DNA of 64,000 bases from PALG01 sp964495885 (GCA_964495885.1 CAZBWO010000001.1:310001-374000), one strand, 5' to 3'. Positions 1 through 9,587 are shown, numbered from the stretch's first letter. Made by a program: numbers and translations. Notes: generated from the letters alone by a model not told the origin.

Positions 1-1808
1 CTATTGGGAACAGCAGAAGCCCCAGAAGTACATCCATTGGTATTTAAATCGAACGTTAAGTTTCCTTCAATAACGTTGTAATCACTGCCGGATAAACTGC
101 AGTTTTCCGTAAAGGTCACATAAGGCTCTACATCATCTGAGAAATTAGTAGCTGCAAAAGGCGCATCGTCTACACAGATAAAACGTAGATTGGGATTATC
201 CCTGGTATCTAATTCATTAGGAACAAGTCCAAAAAATGGAAGAGGATCTGTAATACAATTACCGCCACTGGCCATAGGAGATAAATCAATTCCCGTAAGT
301 ATTAATTTTTCCAATTGAAGGTTTTCCCATAACCTTACCCTACAAAGGTTAAAATTACTAAAATCCAATTCTTGAAAATTAGTACCGAAAAAAGTTACGG
401 CCTTAATATTGTTGCTAGTGGGATAGATTACACTTGTGGTAGGCAAATACCGTAAGGAGAAATATTCCAAGTTACTTAACGGAGTAATATCAATAGTTTC
501 GAGGGATACTCCAGAAATTAGTAGCTCCCGAATTGTAGGCGCATTAAAATTTAGAGTCAAAAGGGATAAGTCCCATAAGCGAAGGCTTTCCAAAGAATTG
601 GCACCATTCAATACCAAATTATCTAACCCATCAAATCCTTCTATGGAGGCTGAAACTAGTTGAGCATTACTGCTTAAATCTATTTCCGAAAGGACAGTGT
701 TGGGTTGACCCACATACCGAATTCCAGCAAACTCTAATTCGCTTAAAGCTGTATTCCCAGAGAAATCTATTTCCTGAAGCGACTGCACTCCACGGAAGGT
801 AGCCTTTTCCAATACAGCACAATTGGTAATGTCAATATCCTGCAAAAAAATCTCATTAATATAAATTTCAGTGAGTTGCGTATTATTACTAAAGTCTAGG
901 GACGTAAGTCCGCCAGCATCAGTTCCAAGGGAAGTAATTTCCTCTAAATTTACATTATTGGAGAGATCTATGGTTGATAATGGGTAAGAGTTTAAAGACA
1001 ATTCTTTTAAACCTGTATTGGAAGATAAATCCAAACTAGGCATACCAAGCCCTTTGGAGCTTAAATATTCAAGCTGTGGTTGCGAATCCAAATTAATACT
1101 TGTAATATTTTCGCCAATACCCAGCCGTTTGAGGGTCAAAGAAGCAATATTTAAAGTGGATATACCACAATCTGCAATATACAAATCCTCTAAATTTGGA
1201 ATATCATTTAGATCGAGGGTGCTAACCGTTGTTTCAGATACATTTAATGTTTTAAGGTTCCCATTATTACCAAGGTCTATTGCTGAAATACCTGTATTAT
1301 TAATCAAAAGTTCTTCCAAGGAAGGAAAAATACTTAAATCAATACTCGTATAATTTGGATTAGCATACAATTCTAATCTTGTTAAACTAGGATATGAATT
1401 TGTAAACTGAATGGTTTGAATATCATTCCCCCAAAGTATCATCCGCTCAAGATTGATCCCATTATTTGGAAGTATGATTTCCTCCAAGCCACCCAGACTT
1501 AGGGTAATATCAACCAAATTATTATTATTGCTCAAATCAATTTGGGTAAATTGAAATGCTTGTCCAAAGATTTCCTCTAAATTAATAAACGCCTCAATCC
1601 CCGTGGGATCCGTAAATTGGGAAATATGCACACTTAAGGTAAGTGTGGCTTCGGCTTCACTCACTTGTATTTCACCATCCCCATTAGTATCAATCACCGG
1701 GTTAATGTGATTTACCAAATGTTGCTTAAAAAGCGGATCTGGAATGTTGACAATTTGCGCATTCAATTGAAAAGCACACAGACAAAGAAAAAGGAAAAAA
1801 TACTTCAT
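1..1808 (-). CDS. secreted leucine-rich-repeat protein (3' end outside window)
   Basis: Open from ATG at 1808 to the window edge without a stop, giving about 602 residues of the N-terminal part. A signal peptide (MKYFFLFLCLCAFQLNAQ) is followed by a short segment around residues 25-45 with a calcium-loop-like DTNGDGEIQVSEA motif. Both are common at the start of flavobacterial secreted LRR proteins. The rest is a long series of irregular repeats of about 21-24 residues with the pattern L..L.L..N..L..IDLS.N. A C-terminal type IX sorting domain is expected but lies outside the window. The role is probably cell-surface binding or adhesion, which is inference. Its start lies just beyond a terminator hairpin that ends the upstream lipoprotein gene, so it is probably transcribed separately. 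Confidence 0.85.
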   Translation of the reverse strand, partial: MKYFFLFLCLCAFQLNAQIVNIPDPLFKQHLVNHINPVIDTNGDGEIQVSEAEATLTLSVHISQFTDPTGIEAFINLEEIFGQAFQFTQIDLSNNNNLVDITLSLGGLEEIILPNNGINLERMILWGNDIQTIQFTNSYPSLTRLELYANPNYTSIDLSIFPSLEELLINNTGISAIDLGNNGNLKTLNVSETTVSTLDLNDIPNLEDLYIADCGISTLNIASLTLKRLGIGENITSINLDSQPQLEYLSSKGLGMPSLDLSSNTGLKELSLNSYPLSTIDLSNNVNLEEITSLGTDAGGLTSLDFSNNTQLTEIYINEIFLQDIDITNCAVLEKATFRGVQSLQEIDFSGNTALSELEFAGIRYVGQPNTVLSEIDLSSNAQLVSASIEGFDGLDNLVLNGANSLESLRLWDLSLLTLNFNAPTIRELLISGVSLETIDITPLSNLEYFSLRYLPTTSVIYPTSNNIKAVTFFGTNFQELDFSNFNLCRVRLWENLQLEKLILTGIDLSPMASGGNCITDPLPFFGLVPNELDTRDNPNLRFICVDDAPFAATNFSDDVEPYVTFTENCSLSGSDYNVIEGNLTFDLNTNGCTSGASAVPN

Positions 1809-1832
1809 AGCAGATGGTTCTCCAGTAAAAAT

Positions 1833-1863
1833 AAAAAAACCCCGCAGATTGCGGGGTTTTTAT
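1833..1863 (-). terminator. rho-independent terminator after the lipoprotein gene
   Basis: The inverted repeat ccccgc/gcgggg (1840-1845 and 1851-1856) has a 5-base loop, with A-run and T-run flanks on the two sides. It lies just past the stop at 1879 of the minus-strand lipoprotein gene and upstream of the LRR gene start, so it separates the two units. The flanking runs would let it work in both directions. Confidence 0.85.
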
Positions 1864-1878
1864 TTATTTAAATATCAA

Positions 1879-2715
1879 TTAATTTGCTAAAATCACTGGA
1901 AACTCCTGCCCTTGGAAAATAATTGTTGCAATAGCATCACAATCCCCATCCCCAAAATCCAATTCACCGGTAAGCCCTTCTTGTGAAACTTGAATTCTTC
2001 CGCTTACAAAAAACAAACAACTCATTTCCCTACGCAAGGGAATAGTCACAACGCCAGTTCTTTCAAACCCATTGCTTAAGGTAGTTTGCCAGTTTCCGTT
2101 GATTCTATATACATTATCGGTCCAAGTTCCAGAACCAATTCCCTCAATCCATTCGGCAACTCGCAGACCTGTTCGTTCTGCAGTAACCGTAGTACCCACA
2201 ATACTTACCGTGATGTCTTCATTTACGGTAGACTGCGGAAACCCTTCACTATTTTCCAACACACGAGTAATCGTTCCGCCACCTGCTACCCCATTTCCAT
2301 TGTAGGTAAAGTTTTGGTATTCATAGGTAATGCTTCGGGTACCCGAAACCAATGGGCCGTATTCCAAAAAGATTTTTCCGGTAACCGTGGCCGCATTCAA
2401 CAATTGGCAACCTTCTGTACCAAAATCGATGGTAATGGTTCCTCCCTCAGAACCGCCACCGTTTAAGATGAAAGTGGCACAATTTCCAAAAATATCATTC
2501 GGCATTCTATCAGATTCTTCGGTTTTACTATACCCAGCTTCAACAATATTTTGTGATCCCTCTACAATATTATCTACACGGGCAACGAGGGCTGTATTTT
2601 CCGCAGAGAAATTTACCTCTTCCGTAGAATTATCATCATCTTTGTTACAGGAAATAAGAGTGAATGCAATAACACCCATCAATAGTAGGTAGTATTTTCC
2701 TTTTGAAAAGTTCAT
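1879..2715 (-). CDS. putative lipoprotein, unknown function
   Basis: 278 residues. The N-terminus has a hydrophobic segment ending in the lipobox LISC (Cys23), followed by NKDDDNS. An acidic stretch right after the lipid-anchored Cys is typical of Bacteroidota surface-lipoprotein export signals. The mature part is rich in Gly, Thr and beta-branched residues, with two similar-looking beta-rich halves (GGTITIDFG near residue 90 and LTGELDFGDGDCDA near residue 255). This suggests a beta-sandwich. No enzyme motif is visible and I do not recognise a named family. It is transcribed alone and ends in a terminator hairpin at 1833-1863. Confidence 0.8.
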   Translation of the reverse strand: MNFSKGKYYLLLMGVIAFTLISCNKDDDNSTEEVNFSAENTALVARVDNIVEGSQNIVEAGYSKTEESDRMPNDIFGNCATFILNGGGSEGGTITIDFGTEGCQLLNAATVTGKIFLEYGPLVSGTRSITYEYQNFTYNGNGVAGGGTITRVLENSEGFPQSTVNEDITVSIVGTTVTAERTGLRVAEWIEGIGSGTWTDNVYRINGNWQTTLSNGFERTGVVTIPLRREMSCLFFVSGRIQVSQEGLTGELDFGDGDCDAIATIIFQGQEFPVILAN

Positions 2716-2830
2716 AATTATAGGTTTTAGATTTGTGGCAATTTGACTTTTAGAACGTAAAATGGTTTAATTCAGTATTTTTCGAACTAAATATTTATAC
2801 AATATTAGGCTTTTTTTAAATTGGATTTTA

Positions 2831-2838
2831 TATTTTTG
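2831..2838 (+). promoter_or_regulatory. -7 box of the rpsO promoter
   Basis: TATTTTTG matches the Bacteroidota -7 consensus TAnnTTTG exactly. No clear TTG lies 17-19 bases upstream, so the -33 element is weak. The start of transcription would fall near 2842, giving an untranslated leader of about 54 bases before the rpsO ATG. Confidence 0.5.
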
Positions 2839-2895
2839 CCGCTCGGTAATCAAAAGGTTATCAACATACATAAAAATCATTTAAATAATATTGGC

Positions 2896-3165
2896 ATGTA
2901 TTTAACACCAGAAGTAAAAAAAGAAATTTTCAAAAAACACGGTAAAGGTGAAAACGATACCGGTACTGCGGAAGGGCAAATTGCTTTGTTCACATACCGA
3001 ATTGAACACCTTACACAACACCTGAAAAAAAACCACAAGGATTTCAACACTGAAAGATCTTTGGTTAAGATGGTAGGAAAGCGTCGTTCTTTATTAAACT
3101 ATTTAATGAAGAAAGACATTACACGTTACCGTGCAATTGTTAAAGAACTAGGATTACGTAAGTAA
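2896..3165 (+). CDS. rpsO: 30S ribosomal protein S15
   Basis: 89 residues, the usual S15 length, starting at ATG 2896 (MYLTPEVKKEIFKKHGKG). A longer open frame from a TTG at 2821 would begin inside the promoter and is rejected. S15 binds the central domain of 16S rRNA and nucleates assembly of the 30S platform. The family signature is visible: GTAEGQIALFTYRI, then LTQHLKKNHKD and the basic VGKRRSLLNYL region. It is followed by a strong terminator and then pnp, the same rpsO-pnp order known from many bacteria. S15 is known to repress its own translation in several phyla, but I cannot see a defined binding structure here. Confidence 0.97.
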   Translation: MYLTPEVKKEIFKKHGKGENDTGTAEGQIALFTYRIEHLTQHLKKNHKDFNTERSLVKMVGKRRSLLNYLMKKDITRYRAIVKELGLRK

Positions 3166-3170
3166 TTTTT

Positions 3171-3200
3171 GAAAAGGGGTGCCAAGGCACTCCTTTTTCT
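3171..3200 (+). terminator. terminator after rpsO
   Basis: ggggtgcc (3176-3183) pairs with ggcactcc (3186-3193) with one G-U pair, preceded by AAAA and followed by TTTTTCTTTT. It directly follows the rpsO stop at 3165. Confidence 0.85.
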
Positions 3201-3300
3201 TTTCGGAACAGCTTCCGAAATTTTGAAAGAAAAAGCTGCCTAAGTTTTTCATTGGTCAAACCACACACAACAACACAACTTGGGTTTGAAAATCAAACCC
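3201..3300 (+). promoter_or_regulatory. hairpins in the rpsO-pnp spacer (pnp leader)
   Basis: Two perfect small hairpins lie between rpsO and pnp: tttcggaa/ttccgaaa (3201-3208 and 3213-3220) and gggtttg/caaaccc (3282-3288 and 3294-3300). In enterobacteria the pnp leader folds into a hairpin that RNase III and PNPase process for autoregulation. A similar role here is only an inference by position. Confidence 0.4.
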
Positions 3301-3347
3301 CGACTTAAGACAAACGGTGTACTAAAGCACCACAATGAAAAACAAAT

Positions 3348-5552
3348 ATGATACCTAAAACATTTCAAGAGGTCATTAATCTTGGTGATGGAAGAACCAT
3401 TTCCATCGAAACCGGTAAATTGGCCAAACAAGCCCATGGCTCTGTAGTAGTTCGTATGGGCGATGCCATGCTACTATGTACCGTAGTAAGCAACAAAGAT
3501 GCAAGCCCTGTAGACTTTCTGCCCCTTACAGTAGATTATCGTGAAAAATTTGCCGCTGCTGGACGTTACCCAGGTGGTTTCTTTAAAAGGGAAGCGCGAC
3601 CAAGTACAGAGGAAATTCTTACCATGCGTTTAGTAGACCGTGTATTACGCCCGCTATTTCCAAAGGATTACCACAACGAAACTCAGGTCATGATCCAACT
3701 CATGTCCCACGATGCAAACGTAATGCCAGATGCATTGGCCGGATTGGCAGCATCTGCTGCAATTCAGCTGAGTGACATTCCTTTTGAATGTGCTATTTCG
3801 GAAGTCCGTGTGGCTAGAATCAATGGTGAGTTTGTCATCAATCCTAGTTTTGAGCAATTGGAAGAAGCCGATATCGATATGATGGTTGGAGCTTCCGAAG
3901 AAAGCGTAATGATGGTTGAAGGAGAAATGGACGAATGTTCTGAAGAGGAAATGACAGAAGCCATCAAGTTTGCTCATGAAGCCATTAAAGTACAATGCCA
4001 AGCACAAATAAAATTGGCTGAAGCATTTGGTAAAAAAGACACTCGTGAATATGAAGGAGAACGTGAAGATGAGACCCTTCAGCAAAAAATTCATGAGGCC
4101 GCTTATCAAAAATGCTACGATATTGCTAAGCAAGGAAGTAGCAAACAGGAACGCGGTGAAGCTTTTTCAAAAGTAAAGGAAGAAATAAAAGCTCTTTTCA
4201 CTGAAGAGCAACTGGAAGAAGATGGTGACCTTATTTCAAAGTACTTTAAAAAAGCACATAAAGAAGCGGTACGTGATGTAGTATTGAAAGAAGGTATTCG
4301 CTTGGATGGTAGAAAAACTACAGATGTTCGACCTATCTGGTGCGAAGTAGACTACCTACCTTCCACGCATGGTTCATCTATCTTTACCAGAGGGGAAACG
4401 CAAGCCTTGGCAACCGTAACCCTTGGTACCTCACGTGAAGCAAATGTTATTGATCTTCCTACCGTTCAGGGAGAAGAAACATTCTATTTACACTATAACT
4501 TCCCTCCTTTTTCTACGGGAGAAGCAAGACCAATTAGAGGAACTTCCAGACGTGAGATTGGTCACGGAAACTTGGCCCAAAGAGCACTTAAAAGAATGAT
4601 TCCCGCAGATTGTCCTTACACCGTACGGATTGTAAGTGAAGTATTGGAAAGTAATGGGTCTTCCTCTATGGCTACCGTATGTAGCGGTACCATGGCATTG
4701 ATGGATGCTGGAATTCAAATGAAAAAACCAGTAAGTGGTATTGCCATGGGATTGATTTCTGATGGGACAGACTATGCTGTTTTAAGTGATATTTTAGGTG
4801 ATGAGGATCATTTGGGTGACATGGACTTTAAAGTTACAGGAACCGCAGACGGTATCACCGCATGCCAAATGGATATCAAGATTAAGGGACTAAGCTATGA
4901 AATCCTTATTAAGGCTTTGAAGCAAGCTCGCGAAGGAAGAATCCACATTCTTGGAAAACTAACAGACACTATTGCCGAACCAAGGGAGAACATCAAACCT
5001 CATGCACCTAAGATTGTCTACTCTGAATTACCAGAAGATCTTATTGGAGCATTCATTGGACCTGGCGGAAAGAATATCCAGGAATTACAAAAACGTACCG
5101 AAACCACCATTGTTATTAATGAAGAAGATGGAAAAGGTATCGTGGAAATTCTAGGAACGAGCCAAGAAGGTATTGATGAAGTGATTAAAGCTGTTGAAGC
5201 GCTTTGCTTTAAACCTGAAGTAGGTAGTGTGTATGAAGTGAAAGTAATTAAGGTATTGGATTTCGGTGCCGTAGTTGAATACTTGGATGCGCCAGGAAAC
5301 GAAACCTTACTACATATTTCTGAGTTGGCTTGGGAACGTACCGAAAATGTAACCGATGTTGTGAATATTGGTGATGTGATAGATGTGAAATACTTCGGAA
5401 TTGATCCTAGAACCAAAAAGGAAAAAGTGTCCAGAAAAGCACTACTTCCAAAACCTGAAGGGTACAGTGAGCGTCCAAAACGTGATGATAAACGCGGAGG
5501 AAGAGACAATAGAGGAAGAGACAACCGAAACAGAGATAAAAAGAGAGATTAA
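3348..5552 (+). CDS. pnp: polyribonucleotide nucleotidyltransferase (PNPase)
   Basis: 734 residues, full length. This is the phosphorolytic 3'-5' exoribonuclease, trimeric and a main player in mRNA decay. Domain order: first RNase PH domain (about 1-230, with the FFKREARPSTEEILTMRLVDR segment), alpha-helical linker (about 235-310), second RNase PH domain (about 315-545, with GTSRREIGHGNLAQRAL), KH domain (about 555-615, GxxG loop in AFIGPGGKNIQELQ) and S1 domain (about 620-690). A strongly basic Arg/Asp/Asn-rich tail (about 700-734) may bind RNA. ATG at 3348 is the only sensible start. A diverged copy of its last 115 or so codons occurs downstream at 9934-10307. Transcription ends at a perfect hairpin at 5575-5601. 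Confidence 0.98.
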   Translation: MIPKTFQEVINLGDGRTISIETGKLAKQAHGSVVVRMGDAMLLCTVVSNKDASPVDFLPLTVDYREKFAAAGRYPGGFFKREARPSTEEILTMRLVDRVLRPLFPKDYHNETQVMIQLMSHDANVMPDALAGLAASAAIQLSDIPFECAISEVRVARINGEFVINPSFEQLEEADIDMMVGASEESVMMVEGEMDECSEEEMTEAIKFAHEAIKVQCQAQIKLAEAFGKKDTREYEGEREDETLQQKIHEAAYQKCYDIAKQGSSKQERGEAFSKVKEEIKALFTEEQLEEDGDLISKYFKKAHKEAVRDVVLKEGIRLDGRKTTDVRPIWCEVDYLPSTHGSSIFTRGETQALATVTLGTSREANVIDLPTVQGEETFYLHYNFPPFSTGEARPIRGTSRREIGHGNLAQRALKRMIPADCPYTVRIVSEVLESNGSSSMATVCSGTMALMDAGIQMKKPVSGIAMGLISDGTDYAVLSDILGDEDHLGDMDFKVTGTADGITACQMDIKIKGLSYEILIKALKQAREGRIHILGKLTDTIAEPRENIKPHAPKIVYSELPEDLIGAFIGPGGKNIQELQKRTETTIVINEEDGKGIVEILGTSQEGIDEVIKAVEALCFKPEVGSVYEVKVIKVLDFGAVVEYLDAPGNETLLHISELAWERTENVTDVVNIGDVIDVKYFGIDPRTKKEKVSRKALLPKPEGYSERPKRDDKRGGRDNRGRDNRNRDKKRD

Positions 5553-5574
5553 CCTCCCCTTTTCCAACTTTTTT

Positions 5575-5604
5575 AAAAACCCCGAAAATTTCGGGGTTTT
5601 TGCA
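5575..5604 (+). terminator. terminator after pnp
   Basis: A perfect 13-base inverted repeat (aaaaaccccgaaa / tttcggggttttt, 5575-5601) with a one-base centre, 22 bases past the pnp stop. It is symmetrical and so would work in either direction. Confidence 0.9.
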
Positions 5605-5683
5605 TTTTTAGGGATAAAACGTTTTAATTTTTGGTTAAAATACAATTTTAACAAATTTTATTTATGATTTTATTAACATTTTA

Positions 5684-5713
5684 TTGTTTTTCCTATCAAT
5701 TTTTTTAAGTTTA
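5684..5713 (+). promoter_or_regulatory. promoter of the FN3-MAM cargo gene
   Basis: TTG (5684-5686), then 19 bases, then TAAGTTTA (5706-5713), a 7 of 8 match to TAnnTTTG. Transcription would start near 5717, about 45 bases before the ATG at 5763. Confidence 0.5.
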
Positions 5714-5762
5714 CATCTCCCCGCGTGAAGATCATTATTTATTAACACTAATCATCAACATT

Positions 5763-8700
5763 ATGCAAAAAATTTCAGCATTTCTATTGCTATGCTTGCT
5801 TGCATTTGCAATGCATGCACAAGAAGGATTCATGAATGCAACTTCAGTGAGCAAAGCAACTTACGTTCGGGAAATTCCGCCATTATCCCAAATGGACAAC
5901 ATTATTTCGGCGGCAGGATTTGAAGATGTTGCGCCTCCTAAAAGAAGAGGAAGCAATCAATTTATTCCTGGTAAAGGTCTTCCCACAGGGAGCGATCCTT
6001 TAGAACAGCAACAACGAAACGTTCAAACCATTCCTGGAAGAGCACCTATTACTTCGTTTGTTGCACACCAAGGTACGGTTCTAAATGACCCTACCGGAGC
6101 GATTGGGCCAAATCACTATGTATATGCCTTTAATTCTGGTTTTGGTATTAGGGACAGATCTGGAAATGTGTTGGTTCCTGAAGCTTCCTTGGGAACACTC
6201 TTTCCTGGAGAAACCCTGGGTGACCCTGTAGTAGTGTATGACCGGTATGCAGACCGATTTATCATTATGGAATTTAGCAATTCCCCAAACGGATTTCTTA
6301 TTGCCGTTTGTCAAGGACCAGATCCTGTAAATGATGGCTGGTATACATATCGTTTTAATACAGGAACTTTTCCGGATTACGAAAAAATGTCGGTTTGGAG
6401 CGATGGGTATTATATTACCGCTAACAAAGATCAAGGATCCATGACTACCAGTGAAGTAGTATATGCGGTAGAAAGGGACCTAATGCTTATTGGAGATGCA
6501 AACGCACAATTAATAGGATTTCCTTTACCTGGAGCAACTAACAACGGATTTTATAGTCCGGGCGGGTTTAACTGTATAGGCCCTTCCCTGCCTCCAGTTG
6601 GAGTGCCACATCCAATTGTCTACATGCAAGATGATTCATGGAGTGGAGTAAGCCAAGATCACTTAAAAGTTTGGAATGTTTCGGTTAATTGGAACATCCC
6701 AACCAACTCTTCCATTTCCACTCCTCAAACTATTAACACATCTTCCTTTGATAGTGTCTTTGATGGAGGTTCCTTTCAAAACCTCAACGAACCTGGTAGT
6801 GGTCCAGATATTGATGCCCTACAGGCAACCATGATGTATATGACTAACTACAGAAGGTTTGGGTCCCATAATTCGGCCGTGATGAATTTTGCGGTAGATG
6901 TAAGCGGAAATGATACCAGAGCAGGAATTAGATGGTATGAATTAAGACAAACTGCAGACGGTCAACCTTGGACCATCTACCAAGAAGGCACCTATAGCCA
7001 GCCCAGTCACAGTGTTTTCTGCGGAAGTATTAGTATGGACTTTCAAGGAAATATTGGACTAGGATACACTATAGTAAGCAGCACTGTATATACTTCATTA
7101 AGGTACACAGGTAGGCTCGCAAGTGATCCACTGGGCACTATGACCATTGCAGAACAAACCATTATCAACGGAAACGCCCAAACCAATCGTTCTGATGGCC
7201 GCTATGGGGATTACGCACAACTTACCGTAGACCCCGTGGATGACCTTACCTTTTGGCATATTGGAGAATATATGCAAGGCAGTGCTTCCGTAGTTCGAAA
7301 AAGTCATGTGGCGTCTTTCCAAGTAGGAACAGCCACCCCAGATAACGAACCACCAACAGACCCTACTTCACTTTCTGCTAGTGGAACAACTGCTACTTCC
7401 ACCACCCTTTCCTGGAATGCTTCTACAGATAATGTAGGGGTAACGGGATATGATGTATATAGAAATGGAAGCTTACTTGCTACGGCATCAACCAACAACT
7501 ATACAGTAAACGGACTTTCACCTTCCACAACCTATAGTTTTTATGTAATTGCAAAAGATGCAGCCGGAAATCAATCGGGTGCCAGTAATACCATTAATGT
7601 AACCACACAAGCGGTAACACCATGTTCCGGCGGAATCACAAGTTTCCCTTACGCGGAAAGTTTTGAAAGCTCTTTAGGTGCATGGACACAGGATACTGGG
7701 GATGATATTAATTGGACTCGTGACAGTGGAGGCACGCCTTCTAGTAATACAGGACCCTCTACTGGGGCAGATGGTGCTTGGTATATGTATGTGGAGGCCT
7801 CTTCACCTAACTACCCGAATATTCAAGCTATCTTGAACTCACCCTGTTTTAATCTTTCAGGACAAACTCAGGCTACATTCTCTTTTAGCTATCATATGTA
7901 TGGCGCAGCAGATATGGGAAGTTTTTCTTTGGAAGCTTCAAACGACAACGGATCTTCATGGGTTTCCCTTTGGAGCCAAACGGGCAACCAAGGTAACCAA
8001 TGGAATGATGTGTCAATAGATCTTGCTTCCTACGTTGGAAGCAGTGTTCAACTTCGGTTCAACCGAACCACAGGAAGTACTTGGCAGGCAGATATTGCGG
8101 TGGACAATATTTTGGTAAACACCACAGGAGGTGCAGATACACAGGCCCCTTCGGCGCCCACTAGCCTTTCGGCATCTGGCACCACTACCTCTTCTACCAA
8201 CCTTTCCTGGACGGCCTCTACGGATAATGTGGGAGTAGATGGATACGATGTCTACCAAAACGGCAGTCTATTGGGCACAACTACCAGTACCAATTATGCA
8301 GTAACAGGCCTAACAGCTTCAACAACGTACAGCTTTTATGTGATTGCATTTGATGCAGCCGGAAATCAATCTGCACAAAGCAACACTGTAAATGTAACAA
8401 CCGATACCCCAAGCACTGGTTGCAGTGGGGGTATTACAAGCTATCCTTATTCAGAAAGCTTTGAAAGCTCTTTAGGCGCATGGACACAGGATACTGGGGA
8501 TGACATCAATTGGACTCGTGATAGCGGGGGAACCCCTTCCAGTAATACTGGGCCTTCCACGGGAGCAGATGGTGCCTGGTATATGTATGTGGAGGCCTCT
8601 TCACCTAACTATCCGAACATTCAAGCCATTTTGAATTCACCTTGTTTTGATCTATCGGGGCAAAGTCAGGCGACCTTCACCTTCAGCTATCATATGTATG

Positions 8701-9533
8701 GCTCAACGAATATGGGAAGTTTTTCTTTGGAAGCTTCAGATAATAATGGTACTTCATGGGTTTCCCTTTGGAGCCAAACGGGCAACCAAGGTAACCAGTG
8801 GAACACGGTAAATATAGACCTAGCTGCTTATTTGGGTGGAAGCGTACAACTTCGGTTTAACCGAACCACGGGAAGTACTTGGCAGGCAGATATTGCTGTA
8901 GACGATATCAATGTTACTACGAATGGAGGCAGTGGAAATAATTGTGCTGCAGCCGATCTAACCCTAACCATTACCCTTGACAACTATCCAGAGGAAACTG
9001 CTTGGACACTAAGGACCAGTGGAGGAACTACTGTAGCAAGCAATAGCTACTCCACTGCTAACCCGGATGGATCTACGGTTGTAGAAAATATCAATGGACT
9101 GGCTTCAGGGGATTATGTATTCACAATTACTGATTCCTACGGAGATGGAATTTGTTGTGCCTACGGAAACGGCTCTTACACCTTGGAAAGTTCTGAAGGG
9201 GTGATTGTTACCGGCGGGGATTTTGGAAGCTCTGAAGTAACAAATTTCTGTGTAGATGCTAGTAAGGCACCTCTTAAGACCTATGACCTAGCGAATGAAA
9301 ATCTACAGCTCTTCAAAATCTATCCGAACCCAGCAAATGCAACCTTGAATATTGCTACGCAAGGGCAAACCATAGACAACATCAAGATTTTCTCCATGTT
9401 TGGAAGCTTGGTGTATGATATACAAGATGTAAAGGGAGCACAGGTAGATGTATCCAAATTAGCTTCGGGCACGTACTTTATTAGAATTACTTCTGGTGAA
9501 ACTACCGTAACCCGTAAGTTTGTAAAAGAATAA
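5763..9533 (+). CDS. large secreted type IX cargo protein with duplicated FN3-MAM modules
   Basis: 1256 residues. Signal peptide at 1-19, then a domain at about 60-525 that I cannot name with certainty; its tracts such as DPTGAIGPNHYVYAFNS suggest a propeller-like extracellular domain. Two tandem modules follow: FN3 (about 530-617) plus MAM-like (about 620-785), then FN3 (about 795-883) plus MAM-like (about 886-1055). Next comes a beta domain (about 1060-1165) with the motif DSYGDGICCAYGNGSYTL, often seen in Bacteroidota secreted proteins, and a type IX sorting domain (about 1180-1256, YPNPA... to TRKFVKE). The two modules are nearly identical in protein and DNA, indicating a recent internal duplication. 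Likely exported and cell-surface attached; adhesion is inference. It has its own promoter and terminator. Confidence 0.9.
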   Translation: MQKISAFLLLCLLAFAMHAQEGFMNATSVSKATYVREIPPLSQMDNIISAAGFEDVAPPKRRGSNQFIPGKGLPTGSDPLEQQQRNVQTIPGRAPITSFVAHQGTVLNDPTGAIGPNHYVYAFNSGFGIRDRSGNVLVPEASLGTLFPGETLGDPVVVYDRYADRFIIMEFSNSPNGFLIAVCQGPDPVNDGWYTYRFNTGTFPDYEKMSVWSDGYYITANKDQGSMTTSEVVYAVERDLMLIGDANAQLIGFPLPGATNNGFYSPGGFNCIGPSLPPVGVPHPIVYMQDDSWSGVSQDHLKVWNVSVNWNIPTNSSISTPQTINTSSFDSVFDGGSFQNLNEPGSGPDIDALQATMMYMTNYRRFGSHNSAVMNFAVDVSGNDTRAGIRWYELRQTADGQPWTIYQEGTYSQPSHSVFCGSISMDFQGNIGLGYTIVSSTVYTSLRYTGRLASDPLGTMTIAEQTIINGNAQTNRSDGRYGDYAQLTVDPVDDLTFWHIGEYMQGSASVVRKSHVASFQVGTATPDNEPPTDPTSLSASGTTATSTTLSWNASTDNVGVTGYDVYRNGSLLATASTNNYTVNGLSPSTTYSFYVIAKDAAGNQSGASNTINVTTQAVTPCSGGITSFPYAESFESSLGAWTQDTGDDINWTRDSGGTPSSNTGPSTGADGAWYMYVEASSPNYPNIQAILNSPCFNLSGQTQATFSFSYHMYGAADMGSFSLEASNDNGSSWVSLWSQTGNQGNQWNDVSIDLASYVGSSVQLRFNRTTGSTWQADIAVDNILVNTTGGADTQAPSAPTSLSASGTTTSSTNLSWTASTDNVGVDGYDVYQNGSLLGTTTSTNYAVTGLTASTTYSFYVIAFDAAGNQSAQSNTVNVTTDTPSTGCSGGITSYPYSESFESSLGAWTQDTGDDINWTRDSGGTPSSNTGPSTGADGAWYMYVEASSPNYPNIQAILNSPCFDLSGQSQATFTFSYHMYGSTNMGSFSLEASDNNGTSWVSLWSQTGNQGNQWNTVNIDLAAYLGGSVQLRFNRTTGSTWQADIAVDDINVTTNGGSGNNCAAADLTLTITLDNYPEETAWTLRTSGGTTVASNSYSTANPDGSTVVENINGLASGDYVFTITDSYGDGICCAYGNGSYTLESSEGVIVTGGDFGSSEVTNFCVDASKAPLKTYDLANENLQLFKIYPNPANATLNIATQGQTIDNIKIFSMFGSLVYDIQDVKGAQVDVSKLASGTYFIRITSGETTVTRKFVKE
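7340..8935 (+). repeat. tandem intragenic repeat of about 798 bases, two copies
   Basis: Copies at about 7340-8137 and 8138-8935, each encoding one FN3 domain plus one MAM-like domain. The MAM parts (from 7622 and 8420) share long runs of identical bases, for example around 7660-7700 and 8460-8500, while the FN3 parts are more diverged. The boundaries are approximate. Confidence 0.85.
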
Positions 9534-9554
9534 TCCTTTTATATATACACTTGC

Positions 9555-9587
9555 AAATGCCCACTTTTTACAGGTGGGCATTTTTTT
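9555..9587 (+). terminator. terminator after the FN3-MAM gene
   Basis: aaatgcccac (9555-9564) pairs perfectly with gtgggcattt (9574-9583), loop of 9 bases, followed by a T run. It lies 22 bases past the stop at 9533. Confidence 0.9.

Noticed and set aside
2821..2895. N-terminal extension of rpsO from a TTG
   Set aside because: It overlaps the -7 box at 2831-2838, and S15 proteins begin at MYLTPE; the extra 25 residues have no family match.
5018..5524. 168-residue open frame on the minus strand inside pnp
   Set aside because: It is the shadow of the pnp coding frame; low-complexity Ser/Phe/Pro content and no promoter or motif.
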